From: DATAFF01 sp044870245
GTDB lineage: Bacteria; Pseudomonadota; Alphaproteobacteria; Rhizobiales; Aestuariivirgaceae
Direction of reading: 5' to 3'
Length of the DNA: 64,000 nt
Assembly (NCBI GenBank): GCA_044870245.1
Contig: JBIOYR010000094.1
Coordinates: 1-64,000, forward strand
The first letter of the stretch is position 1. Every line of letters begins with the position of its first letter. Shown in pieces: positions 42,791 through 52,009 of this stretch. The notes under the pieces are model-generated. The model was not told the DNA's origin. It saw only the letters and a program-made list of their open reading frames with translations, and searched no databases. The translations under genes were made by a program, and so were the position numbers.

Positions 42791-45700
42791 ATGAACTTCT
42801 CGCATTTCTTCGTCGATCGCCCGATCTTTGCATCGGTGATGTCGATCGTCATCGTGCTGATCGGCTCCATTGCCTATCTGAGCCTGCCGGTTGCCCAATA
42901 TCCCGAGGTTGCGCCGCCCACCGTCGTGGTCCGCGCCTCCTATCCGGGCGCCAATGCCGAGACCGTCGCCGCGACCGTCGCCACGCCCATTGAGCAGGAG
43001 GTCAACGGCGTCGAGGGCATGCTCTACATGTCGTCCTACTCGACGAGCGATGGCTCGATGTCGCTCACCATCACCTTCAAGCTCGGCACCAATCTCGACC
43101 AGGCGCAGGTCCTGGTGCAGAACCGGGTGGCGATCGCAACGCCGCGCCTGCCGGAGGATGTCCGGCGCCTCGGCATCACCACCCTCAAGAGCTCGCCCGA
43201 TCTGATGATGGTCGTCCACATGCTGGCGCGCGACGACAGCTACGACCAGCTCTATGTCTCGAACTATGCCCGCAACCGGGTGCGCGACGTGCTGCTCAGG
43301 CTCGAAGGTGTCGGCGATCTGACGATCTTCGGCGAGCGCGAATATTCCCTCCGGGTCTGGCTCGATCCCGAGCGCCTGTCCGCCTACGGAATGACCGCCG
43401 GCGATGTCGTCGCGGCGTTGCGCGAGCAGAATGTCCAGGTGTCGGGCGGCGCCCTGGGCACCCAGCCGGCGCCCGCCGACAACGCCTTTCAGCTGGTGGT
43501 CACCACCCAGGGAAGATTCGAGAATGCCCGCCAGTTCGCCAATGTCATCGTCAAGTCCGGCACCGAGGGACGGCTGATCCGCCTGCGCGACGTGGCGCGC
43601 GTCGATCTCGGGGCCCGCGACTATGTCACCAACTCCTATCTGAGCGGCAAGCCCGCGGTGGCGCTGGCGATCTTTCAGCGGCCCAACACCAATGCGCTCG
43701 CAACCGCTGCCGAGATCATCGACAAGATGGAGGAGCTGAAGAAGGACTTCCCGCCGGGGCTCGATTACCAGATCGTCTACAATCCGACCGAGTTCGTCGC
43801 CGAGTCGGTCAAGGAGGTCTACAAGACCCTGTTCGAGGCGGTTGCCCTGGTGGTGTTGGTCGTCATCGTCTTCCTCCAGTCCTGGCGCACCGCCATCATC
43901 CCGATCGTCGCCATTCCGGTGTCGCTGATCGGCACCTTCGCGGTGATGGCGGCCCTCGGCTACTCGCTCAACACCCTGACGCTCTTCGGCCTGGTGCTGG
44001 CCATCGGCATCGTCGTCGACGACGCCATCGTCGTCGTCGAGAATGTCGAGCGCAACATTGCGCAAGGGCTCAGCCCGCGCGAGGCGGCGCACCGCACCAT
44101 GAACGAGGTCGGAACGGCGATCCTCGCCATCTCGCTGGTCCTGACCGCGGTCTTCGTCCCGACCGCCTTCATCCCCGGCATCTCCGGCCAGTTCTACAAG
44201 CAGTTCGCCGTGACGATTGCCGCCTCGACCATCATCTCCGCCTTCAATTCGCTGAGCCTGTCGCCGGCCCTTGCCGCGGCGCTGCTGAAGCCCCATGACG
44301 CGCATGCTTCGGCCAATCGCCTGGTCCGCGGCGGCCGCTGGCTTGCCGGCCGTTTCAATGCCGGCTTCGATTACACGAGCAGCGCCTATGCCGCAAGCGT
44401 CGGGGGCGTCGTCAAGCGCCGAGTCATCATGCTCGCGATCTATGCCGGCCTCCTCGCCGGCACCGTCTACATGGCCAATGCCGTGCCGCGCGGCTTCATC
44501 CCGCAACTCGACCAGGGCTATGCCATCGTCGTCATCCAGCTGCCCGACGGCTCGTCGCTGTCGCGCACCGATGCGGTGGTGCAGAGAGCCTCCAAGATCA
44601 TGCTCGACACGCCCGGCATCGTCGACGCGGTGGCCTTCGCCGGCTTCTCCGGAGCGACCTTCACCAATGCCTCGAACCAGGCAGCCATCTTCGCCCGCTT
44701 CGCACCGTTCGAGGAACGGCTCCGCCATGGCCAGTCCGGCAGCGCGCTGATCGGTCAGCTCGTCTCGCGCCTCTCGACGATCGAGCAGGCCTTCATCATC
44801 GCCATCCCGCCGCCACCGGTCCGCGGCATCGGCAATGCCGGCGGCTTCAAGATCGAGCTGCAGGAGCGGGTCGACGCCTCGATGCTGCGCGTTCTCGCAG
44901 CGGCCCGCGAGATGATGGCGAAGGCCCGCACCATGCCCGAGCTCACCGGGGTGTTCACCACCTTCTCCGCCTCGAGCCCGCAGATCTATCTCGAGATCGA
45001 TCGTACCAAGGCGCGCATGCTCGATGTGCCCATCGCCAACATCTTCGAGGCGCTGCAGGTCAATCTCGGCACTTCCTATGTCAACGACTTCAACGCCTTT
45101 GGCCGCGTCTATCAGGTTCGCGCCCAGGCCGACCAGAAGTTCCGCCTCGAGCGCCAGGACGTGCTGCGCCTCAAGGTGAGATCGGCGACCGGCGCGCTGG
45201 TGCCGCTCGGCACCCTGGTCGAGATCCGCGACGTCTCCGGCCCCGACCTCGTTCAGCGCTACAACATGTACACCGCCGTGCCGGTGCAGGGGAACGCGGC
45301 GCCCGGCTACTCGTCGGGCACCGCGCTCGATGCCATGGAGACCCTGGCGCGCGAGGTGCTGCCGCAGGGCACAAGCTTCGAATGGACCGAGCTTGCCTTC
45401 CAGGAACGCCAGACCGGCAATCTCGCCATCTTCATCTTCGCGCTTTCGGTGTTGTTCGTCTTCCTGGTGCTCGCCGCCCAATATGAGAGCTGGTCGCTGC
45501 CGCTGTCGATCATCCTGATCGTGCCGATGAGCATCCTGGCGGCGCTGATCGGCGTGTCGGCACGGGGCATGGACAACAACATCCTGACCCAGATCGGCCT
45601 GATCGTGCTGGTCGGGCTCGCTGCCAAGAACGCCATTCTGATCGTCGAGTTTGCCCGCCATGCCGAAAGCGAGGGCAAGTCGCCCATCGAGGCGGTGGTC

Positions 45701-45955
45701 GAGGCATGCCGCCTGCGGCTGCGGCCGATCCTCATGACCTCCTTCGCCTTCATTCTCGGCGTCGTGCCTTTGATGATCGCCACCGGGCCCGGAGCGGAGA
45801 TGCGCCAGGCGCTCGGCACCGCCGTGTTCGCCGGCATGCTCGGCGTGACCATCTTCGGCCTCTTCCTCACCCCCGTGTTCTATGTCGCCATTCGTCTGGC
45901 GGTGATGCGCCTCCGTCCCCGGCCGGCGTCGCTTCCCCGCCAGTCGCCAACCTGA
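42791..45955 (+). CDS. RND multidrug efflux permease (HAE-1, AcrB/MexB-like)
   Basis: The protein has 1054 residues, the usual length. It starts MNFSHFFVDRPIFASVMSIV. The proton-relay aspartates are in GLVLAIGIVVDDAIVVVENVER (TM4). Two large periplasmic loops, duplication of the two halves, and the TM10-12 region VLVGLAAKNAILIVEFAR are present. It is a trimeric proton-driven exporter of drugs or lipophilic compounds. It lies in an operon with its adaptor. Confidence 0.95.
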   Translation: MNFSHFFVDRPIFASVMSIVIVLIGSIAYLSLPVAQYPEVAPPTVVVRASYPGANAETVAATVATPIEQEVNGVEGMLYMSSYSTSDGSMSLTITFKLGTNLDQAQVLVQNRVAIATPRLPEDVRRLGITTLKSSPDLMMVVHMLARDDSYDQLYVSNYARNRVRDVLLRLEGVGDLTIFGEREYSLRVWLDPERLSAYGMTAGDVVAALREQNVQVSGGALGTQPAPADNAFQLVVTTQGRFENARQFANVIVKSGTEGRLIRLRDVARVDLGARDYVTNSYLSGKPAVALAIFQRPNTNALATAAEIIDKMEELKKDFPPGLDYQIVYNPTEFVAESVKEVYKTLFEAVALVVLVVIVFLQSWRTAIIPIVAIPVSLIGTFAVMAALGYSLNTLTLFGLVLAIGIVVDDAIVVVENVERNIAQGLSPREAAHRTMNEVGTAILAISLVLTAVFVPTAFIPGISGQFYKQFAVTIAASTIISAFNSLSLSPALAAALLKPHDAHASANRLVRGGRWLAGRFNAGFDYTSSAYAASVGGVVKRRVIMLAIYAGLLAGTVYMANAVPRGFIPQLDQGYAIVVIQLPDGSSLSRTDAVVQRASKIMLDTPGIVDAVAFAGFSGATFTNASNQAAIFARFAPFEERLRHGQSGSALIGQLVSRLSTIEQAFIIAIPPPPVRGIGNAGGFKIELQERVDASMLRVLAAAREMMAKARTMPELTGVFTTFSASSPQIYLEIDRTKARMLDVPIANIFEALQVNLGTSYVNDFNAFGRVYQVRAQADQKFRLERQDVLRLKVRSATGALVPLGTLVEIRDVSGPDLVQRYNMYTAVPVQGNAAPGYSSGTALDAMETLAREVLPQGTSFEWTELAFQERQTGNLAIFIFALSVLFVFLVLAAQYESWSLPLSIILIVPMSILAALIGVSARGMDNNILTQIGLIVLVGLAAKNAILIVEFARHAESEGKSPIEAVVEACRLRLRPILMTSFAFILGVVPLMIATGPGAEMRQALGTAVFAGMLGVTIFGLFLTPVFYVAIRLAVMRLRPRPASLPRQSPT

Positions 45956-45973
45956 CCGCAGCAAGGTGCTCCA

Positions 45974-46489
45974 ATGCTTCGACTCTTCATCGCGCTGCGC
46001 TTCGTCATGCTGATCGCTTCGGTCGGCACCGCCCTCGGCGCTGTCGTCGAGTTCGGCGAGGGTGCCGGCCACATCATCAAGGGCGCCCAGATGGTGATCA
46101 GCCGCGAGGATCCGCGCATGGCAAGCGCCCTCGTCATGTCGGGAACCGATGCCTTCCTGTTCGGCATCGTGCTTCTCATCTTCACCTATTCGATCGCCTT
46201 CGGCTTCGTGTTCGACCTGCCGCCCGAGATCCGCCGCACCGTGCCGTCCTGGATGCGCGTCGAGGGCATCCAGGAGCTCAAGAACACGCTGCTGAGCGTC
46301 ATCCTGGTCTATATGGTGGTCGACTTCGCAACCGACTGGGCGGCCGCCGAGGACCCGCTGCCATGGAGCGCCATTCTCGCCAAGCCGGTGGCCATCGTGC
46401 TGATCGCTCTCGCCTATCGCCTGATGCATGTCGGCAACGATCCGACCGGCCGGCACGTGGTCTGGAAGGATAATGCGGACGGCGGTTGA
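45974..46489 (+). CDS. YqhA/UPF0114 family membrane protein
   Basis: The protein has 171 residues with three to four hydrophobic helices. The segment DAFLFGIVLLIFTYSIAFGF followed by VEGIQELKNTLLSVILV matches the UPF0114 pattern. Function unknown. It starts 18 bases after the RND pump gene and overlaps the LssY_C gene (TGATG), so it may be part of the same transcript. Confidence 0.7.
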   Translation: MLRLFIALRFVMLIASVGTALGAVVEFGEGAGHIIKGAQMVISREDPRMASALVMSGTDAFLFGIVLLIFTYSIAFGFVFDLPPEIRRTVPSWMRVEGIQELKNTLLSVILVYMVVDFATDWAAAEDPLPWSAILAKPVAIVLIALAYRLMHVGNDPTGRHVVWKDNADGG

Positions 46490-47292
46490 TGGCTTCGCTC
46501 GCCGGTTGGCGCATGGTTCTCGGCGCGATCGCGGTCGCATTGGTGGCCTACATGGCGGTCGCCTATTGGATCTTGCCCCGCCTGTGGCGCCACTATGAGC
46601 ATCAGCGGGGCCTCGCCGGCATGCCGATGGTCACCCACACCGCCCAGGGCATACCCGGCGATCCGATCAATATCGGCCTGGTCGGGACCGAGGAGGACCT
46701 CGTCAGGGCTTTCGACAACGCCCAATGGTTCCCGGCGGACCCGATCACGCTGCGCTCGAGCATCGAGATCGTCGGCAGCGTGCTGCTCCACCGTCGCTAT
46801 CGCCATGCCCCGGTCAGCCCGCTGTTCTTCGTCGGCCGCCGTGAGGATCTCGCCTTCGAGAAGCTCGTCGGCGGCAGTGCTCGGCAGCGCGGCCATATCC
46901 GCCTGTGGCGGGTGCTGGACAAGGGCGAGGAGCAGCGGCCGGTTTGGCTCGGCTCCGCCACCTTCGACGAGGGCATCGGCCTCAGCCATTATACCGGCGC
47001 GGTGACCCATCGCATCGCGCCCGACATCGATGCTCAGCGTGATGGGCTGATCGGCGACCTGGCGGGCGCCAACATGCTCGAGGCGATCTATCTCGTCTAC
47101 GGCATCGGCCCGACGCTCAGGGGCCGCAATGGCGAAGGCAATCGCTATCACACCGATGGCGAGGTCAAGGTCGGCCGGCTGGTCGAGAAAGGTGTCGCCG
47201 CCACCGCGCCGCCGGAGGAGACGCCGAGCTCGCTTGCGGTCGAGGTCAAGCTGGCGATCTGGCGCCAGATGCGCGGATTGATCGGCGACTGA
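46489..47292 (+). CDS. LssY C-terminal domain protein, membrane-anchored
   Basis: The protein has 267 residues. One N-terminal membrane helix (about 9-30) is followed by an LssY_C domain (about 50-230): DPINIGLVGTEEDLVRAFDNAQW, then the SPLFFVGRREDLAFEK and RHIRLWRV-like stretches. It resembles the last domain of the DedA fusion protein at 22.7 kb but stands alone. The domain's biochemical role is unknown. It is translationally coupled to the YqhA-like gene. Confidence 0.75.
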   Translation: MASLAGWRMVLGAIAVALVAYMAVAYWILPRLWRHYEHQRGLAGMPMVTHTAQGIPGDPINIGLVGTEEDLVRAFDNAQWFPADPITLRSSIEIVGSVLLHRRYRHAPVSPLFFVGRREDLAFEKLVGGSARQRGHIRLWRVLDKGEEQRPVWLGSATFDEGIGLSHYTGAVTHRIAPDIDAQRDGLIGDLAGANMLEAIYLVYGIGPTLRGRNGEGNRYHTDGEVKVGRLVEKGVAATAPPEETPSSLAVEVKLAIWRQMRGLIGD

Positions 47293-47363
47293 CGCCCTTT
47301 GACTCGACTGTCGAATTCGGTCAGGCTCGCAGCATCCGAAAAATCGCTTCCTGGGAGGGTTTC

Positions 47364-48416
47364 ATGCGCATTCCTGCGTTTCGTGCCTGGAGCCTGCTTG
47401 CCGCGCTTTGTCTCATGAGCGGTGCCGCCGCGGCCGCCGAGCTCAATGCCTTGATCTGGTGCGATCATGCCGATCCCAATCTGCTCAAGCCCTTCGAGGA
47501 TGCCAATGGCGTCAAGGTGAACCTGAAGGAATTCGAGGGCACCGGTGCCGGCTTCGCCATTGTCGATCAGTCGCAGCCCGGCGACTGGGACGTCATGGTG
47601 ATCGATTCGATCGATGTCCCCCGCGGCGTCGAGAAGAAGTTGTTCGATCCCCTGCCCGAGGACAAGCTGCCGATCGGCGACCTCTATCCCGAGGTGCGGA
47701 TGGACGACACCACCAAGGTCGATGGCAAGCGCTACGGCATCACCGAGAAGTTCGGCTACAACACCATCGGCTTCAACAAGGACAAGGTCGATCAGGCCGA
47801 CATGCAGTCGCTCGCCGCCCTGACCGATCCGAAATACAAGGGGCGCATCGCGATCTATGATTACTATCTGCCGGTGATCGGCATGGCGGCGCTGGCGCTC
47901 GGCAAGAAGACCGCCGATCTGACCGCGGCCGACCTGCCGGCGATCAAGGATGTCCTGCTCAAGATGAAGGCGAATGCCAAGCTGGTCGGCGAGGTGACGG
48001 CGAGCCAGACGGCGCTCGCCACCGGCGAGGTCGACATTCTGGTCGGGGGTGGCGAATGGGTCACCGCCGGGCTCTCGAAGGAGAATCCGGCGCTCGATTT
48101 TTCCATTCCGAAGGAGGGTGGAATCCTGTGGTCGCAGTCCCTCGCCATGTTCGCGGCCAGCAAGAACAAGGACCTCGCCCTCAAGTTCATCCAATATGTG
48201 CTGTCGCCCGCAGGGCAGGCGCGGCTTGCCACATCGTCCTGCTACTGGGGCATGCCGGCCAACAGCAAGGCGACCCTGACCGATGACCAGAAGCGGACCC
48301 TGCGCTTCGACGAGCAGCCCTCGTTCCTCGCGCGGGCGCAGCGCTATCCGGCGCCCGACGCCGCGCTCGACAAGAAGATGCAGGATGTCTGGACGGAGAT
48401 GCTGCAGGCCAAATAG
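47364..48416 (+). CDS. ABC transporter substrate-binding protein, spermidine/putrescine (PotD) type
   Basis: The protein has 350 residues. Signal peptide ends near AAAAE at about 25. The mature part is a two-lobe receptor beginning LNALIWCDHADPNLLKPFE, with KYKGRIAIYDYYLPVIG and IPKEGGILWSQSLA in the hinge/binding region, as in PotD/PotF-like proteins. A GGGAGGG ribosome site precedes the ATG. It heads an operon with two permeases, an ATPase and an MBL hydrolase. The ligand may be a polyamine or another small organic compound. Confidence 0.88.
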   Translation: MRIPAFRAWSLLAALCLMSGAAAAAELNALIWCDHADPNLLKPFEDANGVKVNLKEFEGTGAGFAIVDQSQPGDWDVMVIDSIDVPRGVEKKLFDPLPEDKLPIGDLYPEVRMDDTTKVDGKRYGITEKFGYNTIGFNKDKVDQADMQSLAALTDPKYKGRIAIYDYYLPVIGMAALALGKKTADLTAADLPAIKDVLLKMKANAKLVGEVTASQTALATGEVDILVGGGEWVTAGLSKENPALDFSIPKEGGILWSQSLAMFAASKNKDLALKFIQYVLSPAGQARLATSSCYWGMPANSKATLTDDQKRTLRFDEQPSFLARAQRYPAPDAALDKKMQDVWTEMLQAK

Positions 48417-48419
48417 CCG

Positions 48420-49253
48420 ATGAGCTCGGTCCGCGCGATCGCCCGGCTGCTGATCGCTCCGGCGCTCGCCTGGACCGTGCTCTTCTTCATCCTCCCCTTT
48501 GCCGCGATGGTTCTCGTCAGCCTCGAGGACCAGGCGGAGCGCACCTGGACGCTGGCCAATTACGGCCAGTTCTTCGCCAATCCCAATTACTTCCAGGCGA
48601 TGGTCAACTCGCTCGAGGTCACCGCGCTCGTCACCGTCGTCTCGCTCGTTCTCGCCTATCCCTTCGCCTGGATCCTCGCCGAGATCGTCCCGGAGCGCTG
48701 GCAGCGTTTCGCCCTGATGCTGGCGGTGCTGCCGTTCTGGACCTCCTATATCGTCCGCTCCTACAGCTGGCTGCTGGTGCTCGCCGAGCGCGGCATCGTC
48801 AACGGCGCGCTCACCGCGGCCGGCCTGGTCGACGAGCCGCTGCGCCTCGCCAACACCCGCACCGCCACGGTGATCGGCTTCACCCACTTCTTCGTCATGC
48901 TGCTGACCTTGACCATCTACGCCAATCTCAAGCAGCTGAACCCGAACTACCGCCGCGCTGCTGCCGATCTCGGCGCGGGCCCCGTTGCCGCATTCATTCA
49001 CGTGGTCCTGCCCCTGACCGCGCCGGGGATCGTCGTCGGCTCCTTCCTGACCTTCGTGATCGCCATGGGCGACTACATCACGCCGCAGATCCTCGGCGGC
49101 AACAACGAGCTCCTGATGCCGCAGCTCATCATGATGCAGATCGGTCGGCGCGGCGATTTCCCGCTCGCCTCCGCCCTGTCGCTGATCCTGATGGGCGTGG
49201 TGAGCATCGCCTATCTCGGCGCGGCGCGCTGGCTCAAGCTCGAGCGGGCGTGA
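48420..49253 (+). CDS. ABC transporter permease, PotB-like
   Basis: The protein has 277 residues with six membrane helices. The EAA-type coupling motif is in YRRAAADLGAGPVAAFIHVVLPLTAPG. It forms the importer channel with the next permease. It starts 3 bases after the binding-protein stop and overlaps the next gene by four bases. Confidence 0.9.
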   Translation: MSSVRAIARLLIAPALAWTVLFFILPFAAMVLVSLEDQAERTWTLANYGQFFANPNYFQAMVNSLEVTALVTVVSLVLAYPFAWILAEIVPERWQRFALMLAVLPFWTSYIVRSYSWLLVLAERGIVNGALTAAGLVDEPLRLANTRTATVIGFTHFFVMLLTLTIYANLKQLNPNYRRAAADLGAGPVAAFIHVVLPLTAPGIVVGSFLTFVIAMGDYITPQILGGNNELLMPQLIMMQIGRRGDFPLASALSLILMGVVSIAYLGAARWLKLERA

Positions 49254-50035
49254 CCGTGCTGCGCTTGTCGACCATTCTCGCCTATGCCTATGCAGCGGTG
49301 ATCTTCGGCTTCATCTTTCTGCCAGTCATCGTCCTCGGGCTGTTCTCGCTTCAGGCCTCCTCGCTGCCCATCCCGCCCTTCACCGGCCCGTCGCTGCGCT
49401 GGTACCAGGCGGTCGTCAACGATCCCCGCCTGGTGAGCGCGCTCATCAACTCGCTCTTCGTGGCCGTGCTGTCCTCGGCCCTTTCGGTGGTGCTCGGCTT
49501 TCTCGCCGCCTGGGGGTTTGCCCGCCATGTCGTCCCCGCGGCCCGTGTGCTCCGTGGACTGATCATCTTGCCGCTCGCCGTCAGCTATCTGATCATCGGC
49601 ATGGGGCTTCTCGTCTTCTTCAACCAGCTCGGCATGCCGAAATCCCTGACCGCCGCCGCCATCGGCCATGTGGTGATCAACCTGCCGCTCTGCTTCTCCA
49701 TCATCTACAGCCAGATGGGCGACCATCAGGTGAACATCGAGCGGGCCGCCCGCGACCTCGGGGCAGGGGAGTGGCAGGTGATGCTGCTCGTCACCGCCCC
49801 GATGCTGTGGCCGGCGATCTTCGCCGCGTTCTTCCTGTCGATGACCTTTTCCTGGGACGAGTTCATCATCGCCTTTCTGCTCACCCGCTTCGACACGACC
49901 TTGCCGGTCGAGATCTGGAACCTGCTGCGCTCGGGTCTGAACCCCAAGACCAATGCGGCAGGCTCGCTGGTCTTCATCGTCTCGGTCCTGCTCGCCATCA
50001 TTGCCGAGCTCGTCACTTTCCGGAGACGTTCGTGA
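49250..50035 (+). CDS. ABC transporter permease, PotC-like
   Basis: The protein has 261 residues with six helices. The EAA loop reads IERAARDLGAGEWQVMLLVTAPM. Second permease of the system. GTGA overlaps couple it to the genes on both sides. Confidence 0.9.
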   Translation: MTVLRLSTILAYAYAAVIFGFIFLPVIVLGLFSLQASSLPIPPFTGPSLRWYQAVVNDPRLVSALINSLFVAVLSSALSVVLGFLAAWGFARHVVPAARVLRGLIILPLAVSYLIIGMGLLVFFNQLGMPKSLTAAAIGHVVINLPLCFSIIYSQMGDHQVNIERAARDLGAGEWQVMLLVTAPMLWPAIFAAFFLSMTFSWDEFIIAFLLTRFDTTLPVEIWNLLRSGLNPKTNAAGSLVFIVSVLLAIIAELVTFRRRS

Positions 50036-51096
50036 TCGATGCCCTGGTCGAAGTCCACGACCTTCATCACCGCTATGGCGAGGCCGTGGCGCTCGACGGC
50101 GTCTCGCTGGCCATCGCGCCGGGCGCCTATACCGTGCTGCTCGGTCCTTCCGGCTCCGGCAAGACAACGCTGCTCTCGATCCTCGGCGGCTTTGTCGTTC
50201 CGACCCGCGGACGTGTGCTGATCAATGGCGCGGATTGCACGCGGCTGAGCCCACAGGCGCGCCCCACCGCCACGGTGTTTCAGGACTACGCGCTCTTTCC
50301 CCATATGTCGGTCGAATCGAATGTCGGCTTCGGGCTGATGATGCGGCGGCTCGACCGGCAGGAGCGCCGCCATCGGGTCGCCGCCGCGCTTGCCCTGGTC
50401 GGTCTCGCCGGGCTCGCCGTCAAGCGGCCGCACCAGCTTTCCGGGGGTCAGCGCCAGCGCGTCGCGCTCGCCCGCGCGCTGGTCGTCGAGCCGGCCGTCC
50501 TGTTGCTCGACGAGCCGCTCGGCGCCCTCGACCTCAAGCTCAGGCGCCAGATGCAGGACGAGCTCAAGGCCCTCCAGCACCGCGTCGGCACCGCCTTCGT
50601 CCATGTCACGCATGATCAGGAGGAAGCCATGGCGCTCGCCGATCATTGCGTGGTGATGAACCGCGGGCGGATCGAGGACGATGGGCCGCCCGAGCGGGTC
50701 TATGCCCGGCCGGCGAGCCGGTTCACCGCCTCCTTCATGGGCGACAGCACCGCGCTCGAGGCAACCGTCATCGAGAGGACGGAAGGAGCGGTCCTGGCGT
50801 CGACCAGCCTTGGCGACGTCCGCATCGCGGCGGAAGCACCGCTCGGCGCGCCGATCCTCCTCTCGCTGCGGCCGGAGCACCTCCATCTCGGCGAGCCGCT
50901 GAAGCCCCTCCATCTCGGTGATGCCGAGGTCTCGGGCGTGGTGTTCCAAGGCAGTTTCCGGAGGGTCACCGCGGTGTCCCTGCGCGACCCGGCAGTTCTG
51001 TTCGAGGCCAGGGTTCCGCCCGGCCCGACGATTGCCGTCGGCATGCGCCTCGCCATATCCTGTGACCCCGAGAACGTGATCGTCACGACGAGGTGA
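50032..51096 (+). CDS. ABC transporter ATPase, PotA-like
   Basis: The protein has 354 residues from the GTG at 50032, which overlaps the permease stop. Walker A GPSGSGKTT, Q-loop TVFQDYALFPHM, signature LSGGQRQRVALARAL, Walker B VLLLDEPLGALDLKLR, and switch His in HVTHDQEEAMAL. A C-terminal TOBE regulatory domain (about 265-350) is present. It powers import by the two permeases. It is coupled to the MBL gene by overlap. Confidence 0.92.
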   Translation: MIDALVEVHDLHHRYGEAVALDGVSLAIAPGAYTVLLGPSGSGKTTLLSILGGFVVPTRGRVLINGADCTRLSPQARPTATVFQDYALFPHMSVESNVGFGLMMRRLDRQERRHRVAAALALVGLAGLAVKRPHQLSGGQRQRVALARALVVEPAVLLLDEPLGALDLKLRRQMQDELKALQHRVGTAFVHVTHDQEEAMALADHCVVMNRGRIEDDGPPERVYARPASRFTASFMGDSTALEATVIERTEGAVLASTSLGDVRIAAEAPLGAPILLSLRPEHLHLGEPLKPLHLGDAEVSGVVFQGSFRRVTAVSLRDPAVLFEARVPPGPTIAVGMRLAISCDPENVIVTTR

Positions 51097-51854
51097 AAGT
51101 GGCTGAGAGCGGCTGGGTTGATCCCGGCGACTGGTACGAGACCATCCGCATGAGCGACGATGTCACGCTCGTCCACGAGCCTTGGATCAAGCCTTTCTAC
51201 CGTTGCAACATGTGGCATGTTCGCGGCCGCGACCGCGATCTCCTGTTCGACACCGGCCTCGGCCATGTCAGCCTCCGGCGCCACGTCCCGCTGGTGACCG
51301 GTCGCCCGATCGTCTGTGTCGCGAGCCACACCCATTTCGATCATATCGGCTGCCATCACGAGTTCGACGACCGCCGTGTCGAAGCCTCCGAAGCGGCGAT
51401 CCTCGCCAATCCGCGCCGCGACTGGACGCTCGCCGATCGTTATGCCACCGATGAAATGTTCCTTTCCCCGCCTCGCGGCTGGAACGCTGCCGCCTATCGC
51501 GTCGCGCCGGCACCGGCAACGGGCCTTCTCCGTCATGGCGACCTGATCGATCTCGGCAACCGCGCCTTCGAGGTCGTCCACACCCCGGGACACTCGCCGG
51601 GCGGCATCGCGCTCTTCGAGGCGAGGACCGGCATCCTCCTCTCCGGCGACATCGTCTATGACGGCCCGCTGATCGACGATGCCTATCACTCCGATCGCGC
51701 TGATTACGCCACCACCATGGCAATGCTCCGCCGCCTCCCCGTCGAGGTCGTCCATGGCGGCCATTTCCCGAGCTTCGGGCCGACCCGCTATCGCCAGATC
51801 ATCGACGAGTATCTCGCCGGCCTGCGCACCCCGGGATGCCACTTGAGTCAGTAG
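51093..51854 (+). CDS. MBL-fold metallo-hydrolase in the ABC operon
   Basis: The protein has 253 residues. The metal motif SHTHFDHIG (HxHxDH), then HTPGHSPGG, SGDIVYDG (Asp) and VHGGHFPSFG (His) give the complete metallo-beta-lactamase set. It has no signal peptide, so it is probably cytoplasmic, and may process the substrate imported by the ABC system whose ATPase gene it overlaps (inference). The start is GTG. The last sense codon CAG is followed by the first TAG of heptamer copy 6. Confidence 0.87.
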   Translation: MKVAESGWVDPGDWYETIRMSDDVTLVHEPWIKPFYRCNMWHVRGRDRDLLFDTGLGHVSLRRHVPLVTGRPIVCVASHTHFDHIGCHHEFDDRRVEASEAAILANPRRDWTLADRYATDEMFLSPPRGWNAAAYRVAPAPATGLLRHGDLIDLGNRAFEVVHTPGHSPGGIALFEARTGILLSGDIVYDGPLIDDAYHSDRADYATTMAMLRRLPVEVVHGGHFPSFGPTRYRQIIDEYLAGLRTPGCHLSQ

Positions 51855-51918
51855 GCAGTAGGCAGTAGGCAGAAGGGAAGCGCTCCATATACTGCCTATC
51901 TGCCTAATGCCTATTGCC
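51852..51918. repeat. Heptamer hairpin repeat, copy 6
   Basis: The left arm has three perfect tandem heptamers (TAGGCAG), hence TAG in all three frames. Then comes AAGGGAAGCGCTCCATAT and the right arm ACTGCCTATCTGCCTAATGC plus CTATTGCC. It follows the MBL gene, supplying its stop, and separates it from the co-directional Cpx-like operon. Confidence 0.92.
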
Positions 51919-51923
51919 CTCTC

Positions 51924-51938
51924 TTTACACTTCTTTGC
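51924..51938 (-). promoter_or_regulatory. CpxR-box-like site GCAAA-N5-GTAAA
   Basis: On the minus strand the sequence reads GCAAAGAAGTGTAAA, one base from the E. coli CpxR consensus GTAAA-N5-GTAAA. It lies 71 bases before a gene for a CpxP-like periplasmic sensor, followed by an OmpR-family regulator and kinase. This would fit autoregulation of the system (inference). Confidence 0.45.
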
Positions 51939-52009
51939 AAATCCGAGACCCGCGGGAAATCGCCGAGCTGGATCTCCTTCGCTGATTGCCTCAACCAAAG
52001 GAGAGCACA

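Noticed and set aside
42779..46540. Very long open frame (about 1250 codons) on the minus strand opposite the RND pump
   Set aside because: It mirrors the codon structure of the real RND gene. The product is rich in Asp, Arg, His and Gly with no domain, and has no ribosome site. In GC-rich DNA such antisense frames are expected.
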